Part shown: positions 1-5,994 of the stretch, in pieces
Layout: the number at the start of each line of letters is the position of its first letter
Numbering within the stretch: the first letter of the stretch is position 1
From: Nitrosospira sp.
GTDB lineage: Bacteria; Pseudomonadota; Gammaproteobacteria; Burkholderiales; Nitrosomonadaceae
Direction of reading: 5' to 3'
Assembly: GCA_030453055.1 (NCBI GenBank)
Contig: JAKDLC010000138.1
Location: forward strand, 1-5,994
DNA length: 5,994 nucleotides
Translations under genes and position numbers: made by a program
Notes under the pieces: generated by a model
What the model was told of the DNA's origin: nothing
The model's input: only the letters and a program-made list of their open reading frames with translations
The model's database searches: none

Positions 1-84
1 GCCTCTACACGTGAAATAAATTCCGCTCACCAAACGAGTTTTGCAAGAACCTCATCAGTTCCAAGATTATTTTTATTGCTTTCC

Positions 85-291
85 TCACCACTTCCCCTGT
101 TCCCGAATGACGATATCCACCTCACAACCAAGCCGGGTTAGCAGGCGCAGGAGCCGTTCTACGGACATATCCCGGAAATGTCCTTTGAGTAAGCGGGATA
201 CATCTGGTTGACTAAGCCCCAGATGTTTGGCCGCAGCGGTTTGTGTCATTTTCTGTTCATTGATAAGCCTCGTCGCGCATTGAGGTAGCAC
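85..291 (-). CDS. Short Xre-type HTH protein, likely orphan or 5'-truncated antitoxin
   Basis: The 68-residue product is almost entirely a helix-turn-helix of the Xre antitoxin type: residues 16-24 (TQTAAAKHL) form the positioning helix and 27-36 (SQPDVSRLLK) the recognition helix, followed by the family's closing pattern RLLRLLTRLGCEVDIVI. It resembles the antitoxin at 1356-1691: I count about 21 identities over 48 aligned residues by hand. Antitoxins of this type are normally about 95-110 residues and begin with a NVFADLG-like segment, which is absent here. The only in-frame start that includes helix 1 is a GTG at 291 with no Shine-Dalgarno sequence, and an in-frame TGA lies three codons upstream. 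No partner toxin adjoins it, and the next gene is divergent. I infer a decaying or solitary antitoxin that may still bind DNA. The HTH call is firm; its functional state is uncertain. Confidence 0.6.
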   Translation of the reverse strand: MLPQCATRLINEQKMTQTAAAKHLGLSQPDVSRLLKGHFRDMSVERLLRLLTRLGCEVDIVIREQGKW

Positions 292-327
292 ACAGAATCA
301 AGGCGCTTTCATTCTCACAAATAGTTC

Positions 328-355
328 TTGAAGCTATATTCTCAATCTATATTAT
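328..355 (+). promoter_or_regulatory. Promoter of the DUF433/DUF5615 pair with a direct repeat
   Basis: TTGAAG (328-333) and TATTAT (350-355) are separated by 16 bases and resemble sigma-70 -35 and -10 boxes. The predicted transcript would start near 362. Two copies of CTATATT (334-340 and 347-353) lie 13 bp apart between and over the boxes, a plausible place for repressor binding by an antitoxin. This is inference from pattern and position only. Confidence 0.45.
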
Positions 356-386
356 CATGACAATGAGTTTCGATAAGGAGCAGAGT

Positions 387-617
387 ATGGGATCACTGAA
401 TCGCATTACCCAGCAACCGGGCGTGATGGGCGGCAAGGCCTGCATCCGTGGAATGCGCGTCACGGTCGGCATGGTCGTCGGCCAGATCGGGGCCGGTCAC
501 AGTGTCGATGAAATCCTCGCCGACTATCCCTACCTGGAACGCGAGGATATTATGCAGGCGCTTCGCTACGCCGCGTGGCGGGCCGAAGAACGCGAGGTCA
601 TGCTGACCACGCCATGA
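387..617 (+). CDS. DUF433 family antitoxin
   Basis: This 76-residue protein belongs to the DUF433 family, HTH-like proteins paired with PIN-like toxins and presumed to neutralise them and repress their operon. The family signature is plain: RITQQPGVMGGKACIRGMRVTV near the N-terminus, then GHSVDEILADYPYLEREDI and ALRYAAWRAEERE. I chose the ATG at 387 because AAGGAG lies six bases upstream (375-380) and family members start just before the RIT motif. The in-frame ATG at 357 would lie upstream of the predicted transcription start. The stop codon overlaps the toxin start as ATGA (614-617), so the two genes are translationally coupled with antitoxin first. Family identity is secure; antitoxin action is known for relatives, not shown here. 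Confidence 0.88.
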   Translation: MGSLNRITQQPGVMGGKACIRGMRVTVGMVVGQIGAGHSVDEILADYPYLEREDIMQALRYAAWRAEEREVMLTTP

Positions 618-988
618 AGCTGCTCGTCGATATGAATCTGTCGCTGCGCTGGATCGGTGTGCTGGCCGACGCGGGCATCGAGGCGGCGCACTGGTCAACG
701 CTTGGCGCGAACATCGCGCCAGACTCGGAAATCATGGCTTACGCCAATTCCCATGACTACGTGGTGCTCACTCATGACCTGGATTTCGGCGCAATCCTCG
801 CCGCCACCCACGGCGAGAAACCCAGCGTCGTGCAAATCCGCGCCGAGGATGTCAGCCCGGACGTGATCGGCAAGCAGGTCATCGCTGCCTTGCGGCTGAT
901 GGCATCGGAGTTGGAAGAAGGCGCGCTACTTACGGTCGATCCGAACCGCACGCGCTTACGCGTGCTACCGTTGCAGTCGAGAGACTGA
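614..988 (+). CDS. DUF5615 PIN-like toxin (putative ribonuclease)
   Basis: This 124-residue protein has the DUF5615 PIN-like fold signature. It begins MKLLVDMNLS with the first acidic residue at D6 and carries further acidic residues at D37 and E39. The core motif VVLTHDLDFG supplies D55 and D57. PIN-domain toxins use such acidic clusters to hold metal ions and cut RNA, so ribonuclease activity is inferred from the family. The start is the ATG inside the antitoxin stop (ATGA), giving the normal family length; the open frame extends upstream to 575 but only antisense-free overlap with the antitoxin gene would be gained. Length and motifs look complete, so the gene appears intact. A recombinase relic begins six bases after its stop, which suggests the pair arrived with, or sits beside the scar of, a mobile element. 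Confidence 0.85.
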   Translation: MKLLVDMNLSLRWIGVLADAGIEAAHWSTLGANIAPDSEIMAYANSHDYVVLTHDLDFGAILAATHGEKPSVVQIRAEDVSPDVIGKQVIAALRLMASELEEGALLTVDPNRTRLRVLPLQSRD

Positions 989-994
989 AAAGCC

Positions 995-1141
995 ATGTTG
1001 ATCGGTTATACCCGCGTTTCGACCATCGAGTCGGCGAAGAAGCTGCTGGCCAACGGCGTGCCGCCGCGGGACGTAGCCAAGAACCTCGGTGTGTCGGTGC
1101 CGACGCTGTATCGTTGGATTCCGGCCTCTACGCAGCCTTAA
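995..1141 (+). pseudogene. Serine recombinase (resolvase/invertase) relic with internal deletion
   Basis: The 48-residue frame starts MLIGYTRVST, the N-terminal strand of Tn3-type resolvases and DNA invertases, including the catalytic serine (S9). It then jumps straight to IESAKKLLANGVPPRDVAK and NLGVSVPTLYRWIPA, the C-terminal DNA-binding helix-turn-helix of the same proteins, ending at the normal C-terminus. Intact members have about 180-200 residues, so roughly 130-150 codons are missing: most of the catalytic domain and the long dimer helix. The join keeps the reading frame, apparently at about residues 10-11. There is no convincing ribosome binding site. It cannot catalyse recombination; a residual DNA-binding peptide is conceivable. 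It probably marks a former transposon or invertible element carrying the adjacent toxin-antitoxin pair. Confidence 0.85.
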
Positions 1142-1147
1142 GTCGGT

Positions 1148-1342
1148 TCACTGTTCTTTCCTAAGAACGTTTATGGGAAGCTTCCCATAAACGTTACGTT
1201 GCTCCCCAGACCCCAATATCCACGGGCCGGTTGAGATCGTCGCGCAGTTTGCTACGGCATCGACCGTACGCAACAGTGAATGCGTCTCGAAATTCTACGG
1301 GGAGAGCTTGTCCCATTCGTGGTTGGTTATACGGGCAGCCAT
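1148..1342 (-). other. Unidentified broken protein-like remnant
   Basis: On the minus strand an ATG at 1342 opens a frame that reads MAARITNHEWDKLSP and then hits TAG at 1295-1297. The same frame continues for 48 codons through WILGSGEQRNVYGKLPINV to a TGA at 1148. The palindrome at 1166-1195 is embedded in it and encodes NVYGKLPINV. An overlapping minus frame reads EFRDAFTVAYGRCRSKLRD and ends TAA at 1196-1198. Together they look like mobile-element debris with a nonsense change or frameshift, but I do not recognise the family and cannot exclude chance open frames. Confidence 0.3.
1166..1195. repeat. Perfect 30-bp palindrome
   Basis: Positions 1166-1180 (AACGTTTATGGGAAG) are exactly reverse-complemented by 1181-1195, with no spacer and an AAGCTT centre. 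It lies 24 bp after the recombinase relic and between two convergent genes. Neither side has a T-tract, so it is not a typical intrinsic terminator. Candidates are a recombination or resolution site, the head-to-head fusion of two element ends, or a protein-binding site. Confidence 0.8.
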
Positions 1343-1355
1343 CAGGAGGCTCCGG

Positions 1356-1691
1356 TCAGGCGGTTGTGAGCGTCAGATGCCCAATCGGCTCGGCCGCCGG
1401 CCGCACCTTGATTTCGATGTCGTAACCGAGGCGATTCAGGCAATCCATCAGCTTGCGCTCGGACAGGTTGGTGAAGTCGCCGCGCATCATGCCCGACACT
1501 TTCGGCTGCGGGATGCCCATTCGCTTGGCCGCCGCTTGTTGCGTTAGCCCAAGAGCACGCATCGCCTTTCTGATCTCGATCACCAGGCCGGTCTTGATCT
1601 TGAGCCTTTCGGCATCAAGCAGTCCGAGGTCGGCGAAGACGTTGCCCGAGCTGCGCTGAACCTCAACGCCTTCAATGATTCGTTTTTGCAT
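1356..1691 (-). CDS. Xre-family antitoxin of the Gp49-like toxin
   Basis: This 111-residue antitoxin has an N-terminal arm with the family motif SSGNVFADLG (residues 14-23). A helix-turn-helix follows (LTQQAAAKRMGIPQPKVSGMM, about 49-69), then the closing pattern LMDCLNRLGYDIEIKVR. It would bind and inhibit the toxin encoded upstream and repress the shared promoter through the HTH, as known for HigA-type partners. The start is the ATG at 1691, because AGGAG (1699-1703) lies seven bases upstream and the protein then has the usual length; the frame stays open to 1922 but that part is merely antisense to the toxin gene. The coding region overlaps the toxin 3' end by 20 nt, so the pair is coupled, toxin first. 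The gene looks intact. Confidence 0.85.
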   Translation of the reverse strand: MQKRIIEGVEVQRSSGNVFADLGLLDAERLKIKTGLVIEIRKAMRALGLTQQAAAKRMGIPQPKVSGMMRGDFTNLSERKLMDCLNRLGYDIEIKVRPAAEPIGHLTLTTA

Positions 1692-2049
1692 TTCGTAGCT
1701 CCTGTGCAAATGCCTCAGCCACTTTGAGCCGAGCGCGAACGATGTCCCTGTCTTCCTTCGGCGTGGCGATGCCGCGCTTGCTCTTCTTGTGGAACCAATG
1801 CAGGACGAACACCGCTTCCGCGAACTTGACCGTGTAGACGGCGCGGTATGTGCCGCCGGCATCGTCTTCGACGACCTCCAGCACGCCGGCACCGCCAAAG
1901 CCCTTGAGCACCTTTGCCGCATCGTCCTGGTCGCCCATCTGCGCCAGCGACAGCGCGTAACCGAAACGCCGACGCACGTCGGACGGCAATGTCATCAGAT
2001 CCTTATAGCTGCTCGCGATCCATTCGAGCGGTTTTTCTTTGTCAGCCAT
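1672..2049 (-). CDS. Phage Gp49-like / HigB-type toxin (RelE superfamily)
   Basis: This 125-residue protein belongs to the phage-derived Gp49-like HigB group. It contains SYKDLMTLPSDVRRRFGYAL (14-33), GAGVLEVVEDDAGGTYRAVY (53-72) and the diagnostic VFVLHWFHKKSKRGIATP (80-97), followed by a charged helix DRDIVRARLKVAEAF. Relatives are ribosome-dependent mRNA interferases of the RelE fold, so cytoplasmic translation inhibition is the inferred role. The ATG at 2049 gives full family length. No Shine-Dalgarno sequence precedes it, and the predicted -10 box is only nine bases upstream, suggesting a nearly leaderless message. The partner antitoxin overlaps its 3' end. No truncation or missing motif is seen. 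Confidence 0.87.
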   Translation of the reverse strand: MADKEKPLEWIASSYKDLMTLPSDVRRRFGYALSLAQMGDQDDAAKVLKGFGGAGVLEVVEDDAGGTYRAVYTVKFAEAVFVLHWFHKKSKRGIATPKEDRDIVRARLKVAEAFAQELRNAKTNH

Positions 2050-2057
2050 GACGGCAG

Positions 2058-2085
2058 TTTATACCTGTTCAGGTAAAATCGCAAG
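2058..2085 (-). promoter_or_regulatory. Promoter and operator of the Gp49-like toxin-antitoxin pair
   Basis: Reading the minus strand, CTTGCG (2085-2080) and TATAAA (2063-2058) are 16 bases apart and fit weak -35 and good -10 boxes. The inverted repeat TACCTG-TT-CAGGTA (plus strand, 2062-2075) overlaps the spacer and reaches the -10 box. This is where an autoregulating antitoxin would block RNA polymerase. Transcription would start about 2051, roughly two bases before the toxin ATG. Confidence 0.5.
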
Positions 2086-2104
2086 CGCGGTAGGCGCAAG
2101 ACGG

Positions 2105-2132
2105 ATGTCGCCAAACAAGTGTTTTTCGACAT
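2105..2132. repeat. Inverted repeat copy 1 (TGTCG...CGACA type)
   Basis: ATGTCGCCAAACA (2105-2117) and TGTTTTTCGACAT (2120-2132) form an imperfect inverted repeat around AG, with two mismatched pairs. It shares arm sequence and layout with the element at 2199-2224, so the pair forms a two-site arrangement with centres 93 bp apart. Copy 1 lies about 55 bp upstream of the Gp49-like toxin start. Confidence 0.6.
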
Positions 2133-2427
2133 ATCTGCAAGAGAGCATGCAAACCCGGGGGAGGCACATCGAGCCGGTGATATGATCGGCTGATGAGGTG
2201 TCGGGAAACAGGTGTTTTCCGACAGGGTTTGACACATCGTTCAGATTCACCTGACCTTCGTCATCTCCTCGGCAGGTTCAGGAAGTCTGCTGATGCGGCG
2301 GCCAAGCAAGAGGCTATAAGAATCAAGGAAGCGGAGGAGCGCAAACATAATTGAAAAATACGGTTCTGTGGAGGAGCGGAAAATAAGAACCTGAAGGTTT
2401 CATTGGCGCACAATTAGTGTATGCCCA
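2133..2427. other. Intergenic stretch without a recognised gene
   Basis: Apart from inverted repeat copy 2, I find no gene I can name here. One small plus-strand frame (ATG 2193 to TGA 2352-2354, 53 codons) ends in a highly charged tail, AKQEAIRIKEAEERKHN, that resembles the end of a real coiled-coil protein. It has no clear ribosome binding site and an in-frame TGA at 2178. It may be the 3' remnant of a lost gene or chance. The base composition becomes more A/T-rich from about 2340 onward, marking a likely boundary between DNA of different origin. Confidence 0.3.
2199..2224. repeat. Inverted repeat copy 2 (TGTCG...CGACA type)
   Basis: TGTCGGGAAACA (2199-2210) and TGTTTTCCGACA (2213-2224) form a nearly perfect inverted repeat around GG, with one mismatched pair. 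This is the better-conserved copy. It could be an operator, a recombinase or transposase target, or a dispersed palindromic repeat; the sequence alone does not decide. Confidence 0.65.
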
Positions 2428-2455
2428 TTGACTTACTACTTCATTGAAGTACAAT
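2428..2455 (+). promoter_or_regulatory. Strong promoter with internal operator for the toxin-less TA operon
   Basis: TTGACT (2428-2433) and TACAAT (2450-2455) each match five of six consensus positions and are 16 bases apart. The spacer holds a perfect inverted repeat, TACTTC-ATT-GAAGTA (2437-2451), whose right arm runs into the -10 box. An operator between -35 and -10 is the usual design for autoregulated toxin-antitoxin operons, and the HigA-like protein at 2722-3048 is the obvious candidate repressor. Transcription would start near 2462. Confidence 0.65.
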
Positions 2456-2480
2456 CATAAACAAACAGGAAAATAAAGCA

Positions 2481-2561
2481 CCCCGCCGCAAGCAGCGGGA
2501 TATTCATTGCGCTCTTGCAATTCGTCGGCTTTCAGCCAGCTCTCGCCCCAAGGGGGCGGGG
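2481..2561 (+). other. Hairpin-rich leader or repeat element
   Basis: Four small stem-loops follow in series: CCCGC/GCGGG (2482-2486 with 2495-2499), ATTGC/GCAAT (2506-2510 with 2517-2521), GGCT/AGCC (2527-2530 with 2534-2537) and CGCCCC/GGGGCG (2544-2549 with 2553-2558). In addition CCCCGCC (2481-2487) is fully complementary to GGCGGGG (2555-2561), so a long-range closing stem competes with the first and last hairpins. It lies between a strong promoter and the toxin remnant, lengthening the leader to about 130 nt. It could be a small inserted palindromic element (MITE-like) or a structured 5' leader; an inserted repeat seems more likely. Confidence 0.4.
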
Positions 2562-2593
2562 AATTAAACCCGCAGAGATTAAAAAAAGAGCTT

Positions 2594-2692
2594 ATGGATA
2601 TTCTTTTTGTTGAATCTGCCACTTTTTCAAAAAAGGTAGACTCTTTTTTGAACGGGGATGAGCAAGATGCTTTGCGGCTTTTGCTTGAATAA
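2594..2692 (+). pseudogene. RelE/HigB-type toxin, 5' remnant of 32 codons
   Basis: The product starts MDILFVESATFSKKVDSFL and continues NGDEQDALRLLLE before TAATAA. This is the N-terminal pattern of RelE/HigB-2-type toxins (a LxFVE-x-FxKxV strand and helix, then a D-E-x-x-ALxxxLLE helix). Intact relatives run to about 100-115 residues and carry the catalytic basic residues and a VIY-F core beyond this point, all absent here. Only 29 bases separate the stop from the antitoxin ATG, so the missing 70-80 codons are not present out of frame. The remnant cannot be an active toxin. Frames extending upstream to 2507 are artefacts of the hairpin-rich DNA. The block is A/T-rich compared with the flanking genes. 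Confidence 0.75.
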
Positions 2693-2721
2693 TAAAAGGC
2701 ATTTTTAGGAGATAGTACATC

Positions 2722-3048
2722 ATGGAATCTGTGAAGACTCTTATCGAAGGCATGGACGATATTATTGCTTTCCAAGAAGGCCGGAAAGAACTGAAGACCA
2801 AGTCGGTAACGATCCCGGAAATTGGCGTTTCTGAAATCCGAAAACAACTTAATCTTACTCAGGAAGACTTCGCGCAGAGATTCGGATTCTCAGTATCAAC
2901 CGTACGTAATTGGGAACAAGGAACTCGTCAACCAGATGGTCCCGCACGTATTCTTCTCAGCCTTATTGCAAGCAATCCAGAAACGATTGCCACGCAAATC
3001 GAAGAATTGCGCACACACGCTCAGAAAAAAGCGTACGCTAATTTCTAA
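2722..3048 (+). CDS. HigA/NadS-like Xre antitoxin, now without an intact toxin
   Basis: This 108-residue protein matches the HigA-2/NadS type of antitoxin. The N-terminal segment MESVKTLIEGMDDIIAFQEG (1-20) is the toxin-contacting region in relatives, followed by a short strand (SVTIPEI). The C-terminal Xre domain has TQEDFAQRFGFSVSTVRNWE (46-65) and the family hallmark WEQGTRQPDGPARILL. AGGAG at 2707-2711 lies ten bases before the ATG. The gene is full length with no stop or frameshift. Its toxin partner immediately upstream is reduced to 32 codons, so it is an orphan antitoxin. It probably still represses the promoter at 2428-2455 and could neutralise related toxins encoded elsewhere; both roles are inferred. 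Confidence 0.85.
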   Translation: MESVKTLIEGMDDIIAFQEGRKELKTKSVTIPEIGVSEIRKQLNLTQEDFAQRFGFSVSTVRNWEQGTRQPDGPARILLSLIASNPETIATQIEELRTHAQKKAYANF

Positions 3049-3219
3049 TGATCCGTAGCGGGTGAAGCTGTCTGTTTAGTAACTCACCTTAAACGTCGGA
3101 GCGCGATAGGTCTGATCCAGTTCCAAAGCCAGCGACCCGAGCGTTGGTTGTGGGTGCGGGTTGGATGTGAGCGCGAGGGAGCGGCACACCATAGTAGTTA
3201 ACGTTAACGTAGCCAATGA
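3049..3219. other. Gap between the orphan antitoxin and dapE
   Basis: These 171 bases separate two convergent genes. No hairpin followed by a T-run is visible, so I cannot place an intrinsic terminator for either one. The palindrome GTTAACGTTAAC occurs at 3197-3208. A 38-codon minus-strand frame (ATG 3192 to TAA 3076) reads MVCRSLALTSNPHPQPTLG and ends YRAPTFKVSY. It lacks a ribosome binding site and I do not recognise it. Confidence 0.35.
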
Positions 3220-5205
<1,986 letters not shown>

Positions 5206-5275
5206 GGTTTTCCTTGTTTTCTTGAGATGTATTTATTAATTTATCATTGATTCAGATGCTTCGGCGCTATCCGGG

Positions 5276-5994
5276 CTATAAGGAAGTTACCAGGTTTTTT
5301 ATCCGCTCGGCTGCTTCGACACATTCCGCCAGCGACGCGACCAGGGCGATACGCACAAAGTTTTCACCCGGGTTGATCCCGTGCGCATGCCGCGCCAGAT
5401 AACTGCCCGGCAAAACCGCTACATTATAATCGCGATACAGCTGCCGGGTGAACTCGACATCGCTGATCGGTGTCTTTACCCACAAATAAAACGCGGCGTC
5501 CGGCATGGATACCGGTAAAGTAACCTTCAGCAATTCGGTCACTGCGGCGAATTTCTCCCGGTAGAGGCGGCGGTTCTCGATAACGTGAAACTCGTCATTC
5601 CATGCCGCCTTGCTCGCCGCCTGCACTGCCGGGTTCATGGCGCTGCCGTGATATGTGCGATAGAGCAGGAATTTTTTCAGTATTACCGCATCGCCCGCAA
5701 CAAATCCCGAACGCATGCCCGGCACATTGGATCTCTTCGAGAGACTGCCGAATACCGCCAGCCGGGGGAAGCCGATGCGGCCAAGACGATGGGAAGCTTC
5801 GAGTGCGCCGAGCGGGGAAGAAGCTTCGTCGAAATAGATTTCGGAATAACATTCGTCGGCGGCAATAATGAACCCGCGACGATCGGAAAGCTCGAATAGC
5901 TGCCGCCACGCATCCATCGACATCACGCTGCCGGTGGGATTGCCGGGTGAACAGACATACACGAGTTGCGTACGCGACCAAACGTCATCCGGCA
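5276..5994 (-). CDS. dapC: Succinyldiaminopimelate transaminase, 3' part (runs off the window)
   Basis: The frame is open to the right edge, so the N-terminal part (about 40% of a usual 395-400 residues) lies outside the window; 238 codons plus the stop are present. It is a fold-type I PLP aminotransferase. Visible motifs are VCSPGNPTG near the edge, AADECYSEIYFDE (Asp and Tyr contacting PLP) and GSLSKRSNVPGMRSGF. The Schiff-base lysine of the last motif is encoded at 5735-5737, with the phosphate-binding arginine shortly after. GENFVRIALV near the C-terminus holds the carboxylate-binding arginine. In this context it is DapC, which transfers an amino group from glutamate to N-succinyl-2-amino-6-oxopimelate. 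ArgD-type enzymes can do the same reaction, but the sequence pattern and the dapC-dapD-dapE order favour DapC. Confidence 0.9.
   Translation of the reverse strand, partial: PDDVWSRTQLVYVCSPGNPTGSVMSMDAWRQLFELSDRRGFIIAADECYSEIYFDEASSPLGALEASHRLGRIGFPRLAVFGSLSKRSNVPGMRSGFVAGDAVILKKFLLYRTYHGSAMNPAVQAASKAAWNDEFHVIENRRLYREKFAAVTELLKVTLPVSMPDAAFYLWVKTPISDVEFTRQLYRDYNVAVLPGSYLARHAHGINPGENFVRIALVASLAECVEAAERIKNLVTSL

Noticed and set aside
1..84. End of another gene at the left edge
   Set aside because: All three minus-strand frames contain early stops or are too short to judge, and no family pattern is visible.
1166..1195. Xer dif-like site
   Set aside because: It contains TTATG and CATAA, but in the opposite polarity to dif, where ATAA-spacer-TTAT faces inward. 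The arms do not otherwise match.
1166..1195. Intrinsic transcription terminator for the convergent genes
   Set aside because: The stem is strong, but neither strand has a T-run after it and there is no natural loop.
1692..1922. N-terminal extension of the antitoxin frame to 188 residues
   Set aside because: The added part is antisense-frame overlap with the toxin gene, rich in Arg/Ser as expected of a shadow. The RBS and family start both support ATG 1691.
2455..2847. Minus-strand 130-codon frame across the hairpin element and toxin remnant
   Set aside because: It runs antisense through the promoter region, hairpins and two supported genes, and its sequence resembles translated repeat DNA rather than a protein family.

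Overview
The window looks like a chromosomal segment from a betaproteobacterium. The evidence is a dapC-dapD-dapE cluster in the order and with the protein sequences typical of that group. A relative of Nitrosospira or Nitrosomonas is my impression only, and no 16S or other marker is present. The right half is ordinary housekeeping DNA. The left half is a mosaic of small accessory genes with visibly different base composition from block to block.

Left block, 1-1355. A short, apparently 5'-truncated Xre-type antitoxin lies on the minus strand (85-291). It is divergent from an intact DUF433 antitoxin / DUF5615 PIN-like toxin pair on the plus strand (387-617 and 614-988, ATGA overlap) that has its own promoter. 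Six bases after the toxin comes a 48-residue relic of a serine recombinase (995-1141): the catalytic N-terminus is joined in frame to the C-terminal helix-turn-helix and the middle is missing. It is followed by a perfect 30-bp palindrome (1166-1195) and an unidentified broken protein-like remnant.

Middle block, 1356-3219. An intact toxin-first pair on the minus strand consists of a Gp49/HigB-like toxin (1672-2049) and an Xre antitoxin (1356-1691), overlapping by 20 nt. An operator-like inverted repeat overlaps the toxin promoter, which would give an almost leaderless transcript. Upstream, two copies of a TGTCG...CGACA inverted repeat lie 93 bp apart. A strong promoter with an operator-like repeat in its spacer (2428-2455) then reads through a hairpin-rich leader into a RelE/HigB-type toxin gene cut to 32 codons (2594-2692) and an intact HigA/NadS-like antitoxin (2722-3048). 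This is a toxin-antitoxin (TA) operon that has lost its toxin.

Right block, 3220-5994. The minus-strand dapC (partial at the window edge), dapD and dapE genes encode three consecutive steps of the succinylase branch of lysine and meso-diaminopimelate synthesis. DapD succinylates tetrahydrodipicolinate, DapC transaminates the product, and DapE removes the succinyl group. The key catalytic residues of DapD and DapE are all present at the expected positions.

Overall, three TA modules in different states of decay plus a recombinase scar sit directly downstream of an essential operon. This reads as an accessory-gene accumulation site. No complete new system is evident. The best leads are the recombinase relic with its palindrome, the toxin-less TA operon with its structured leader, and the paired inverted repeats.
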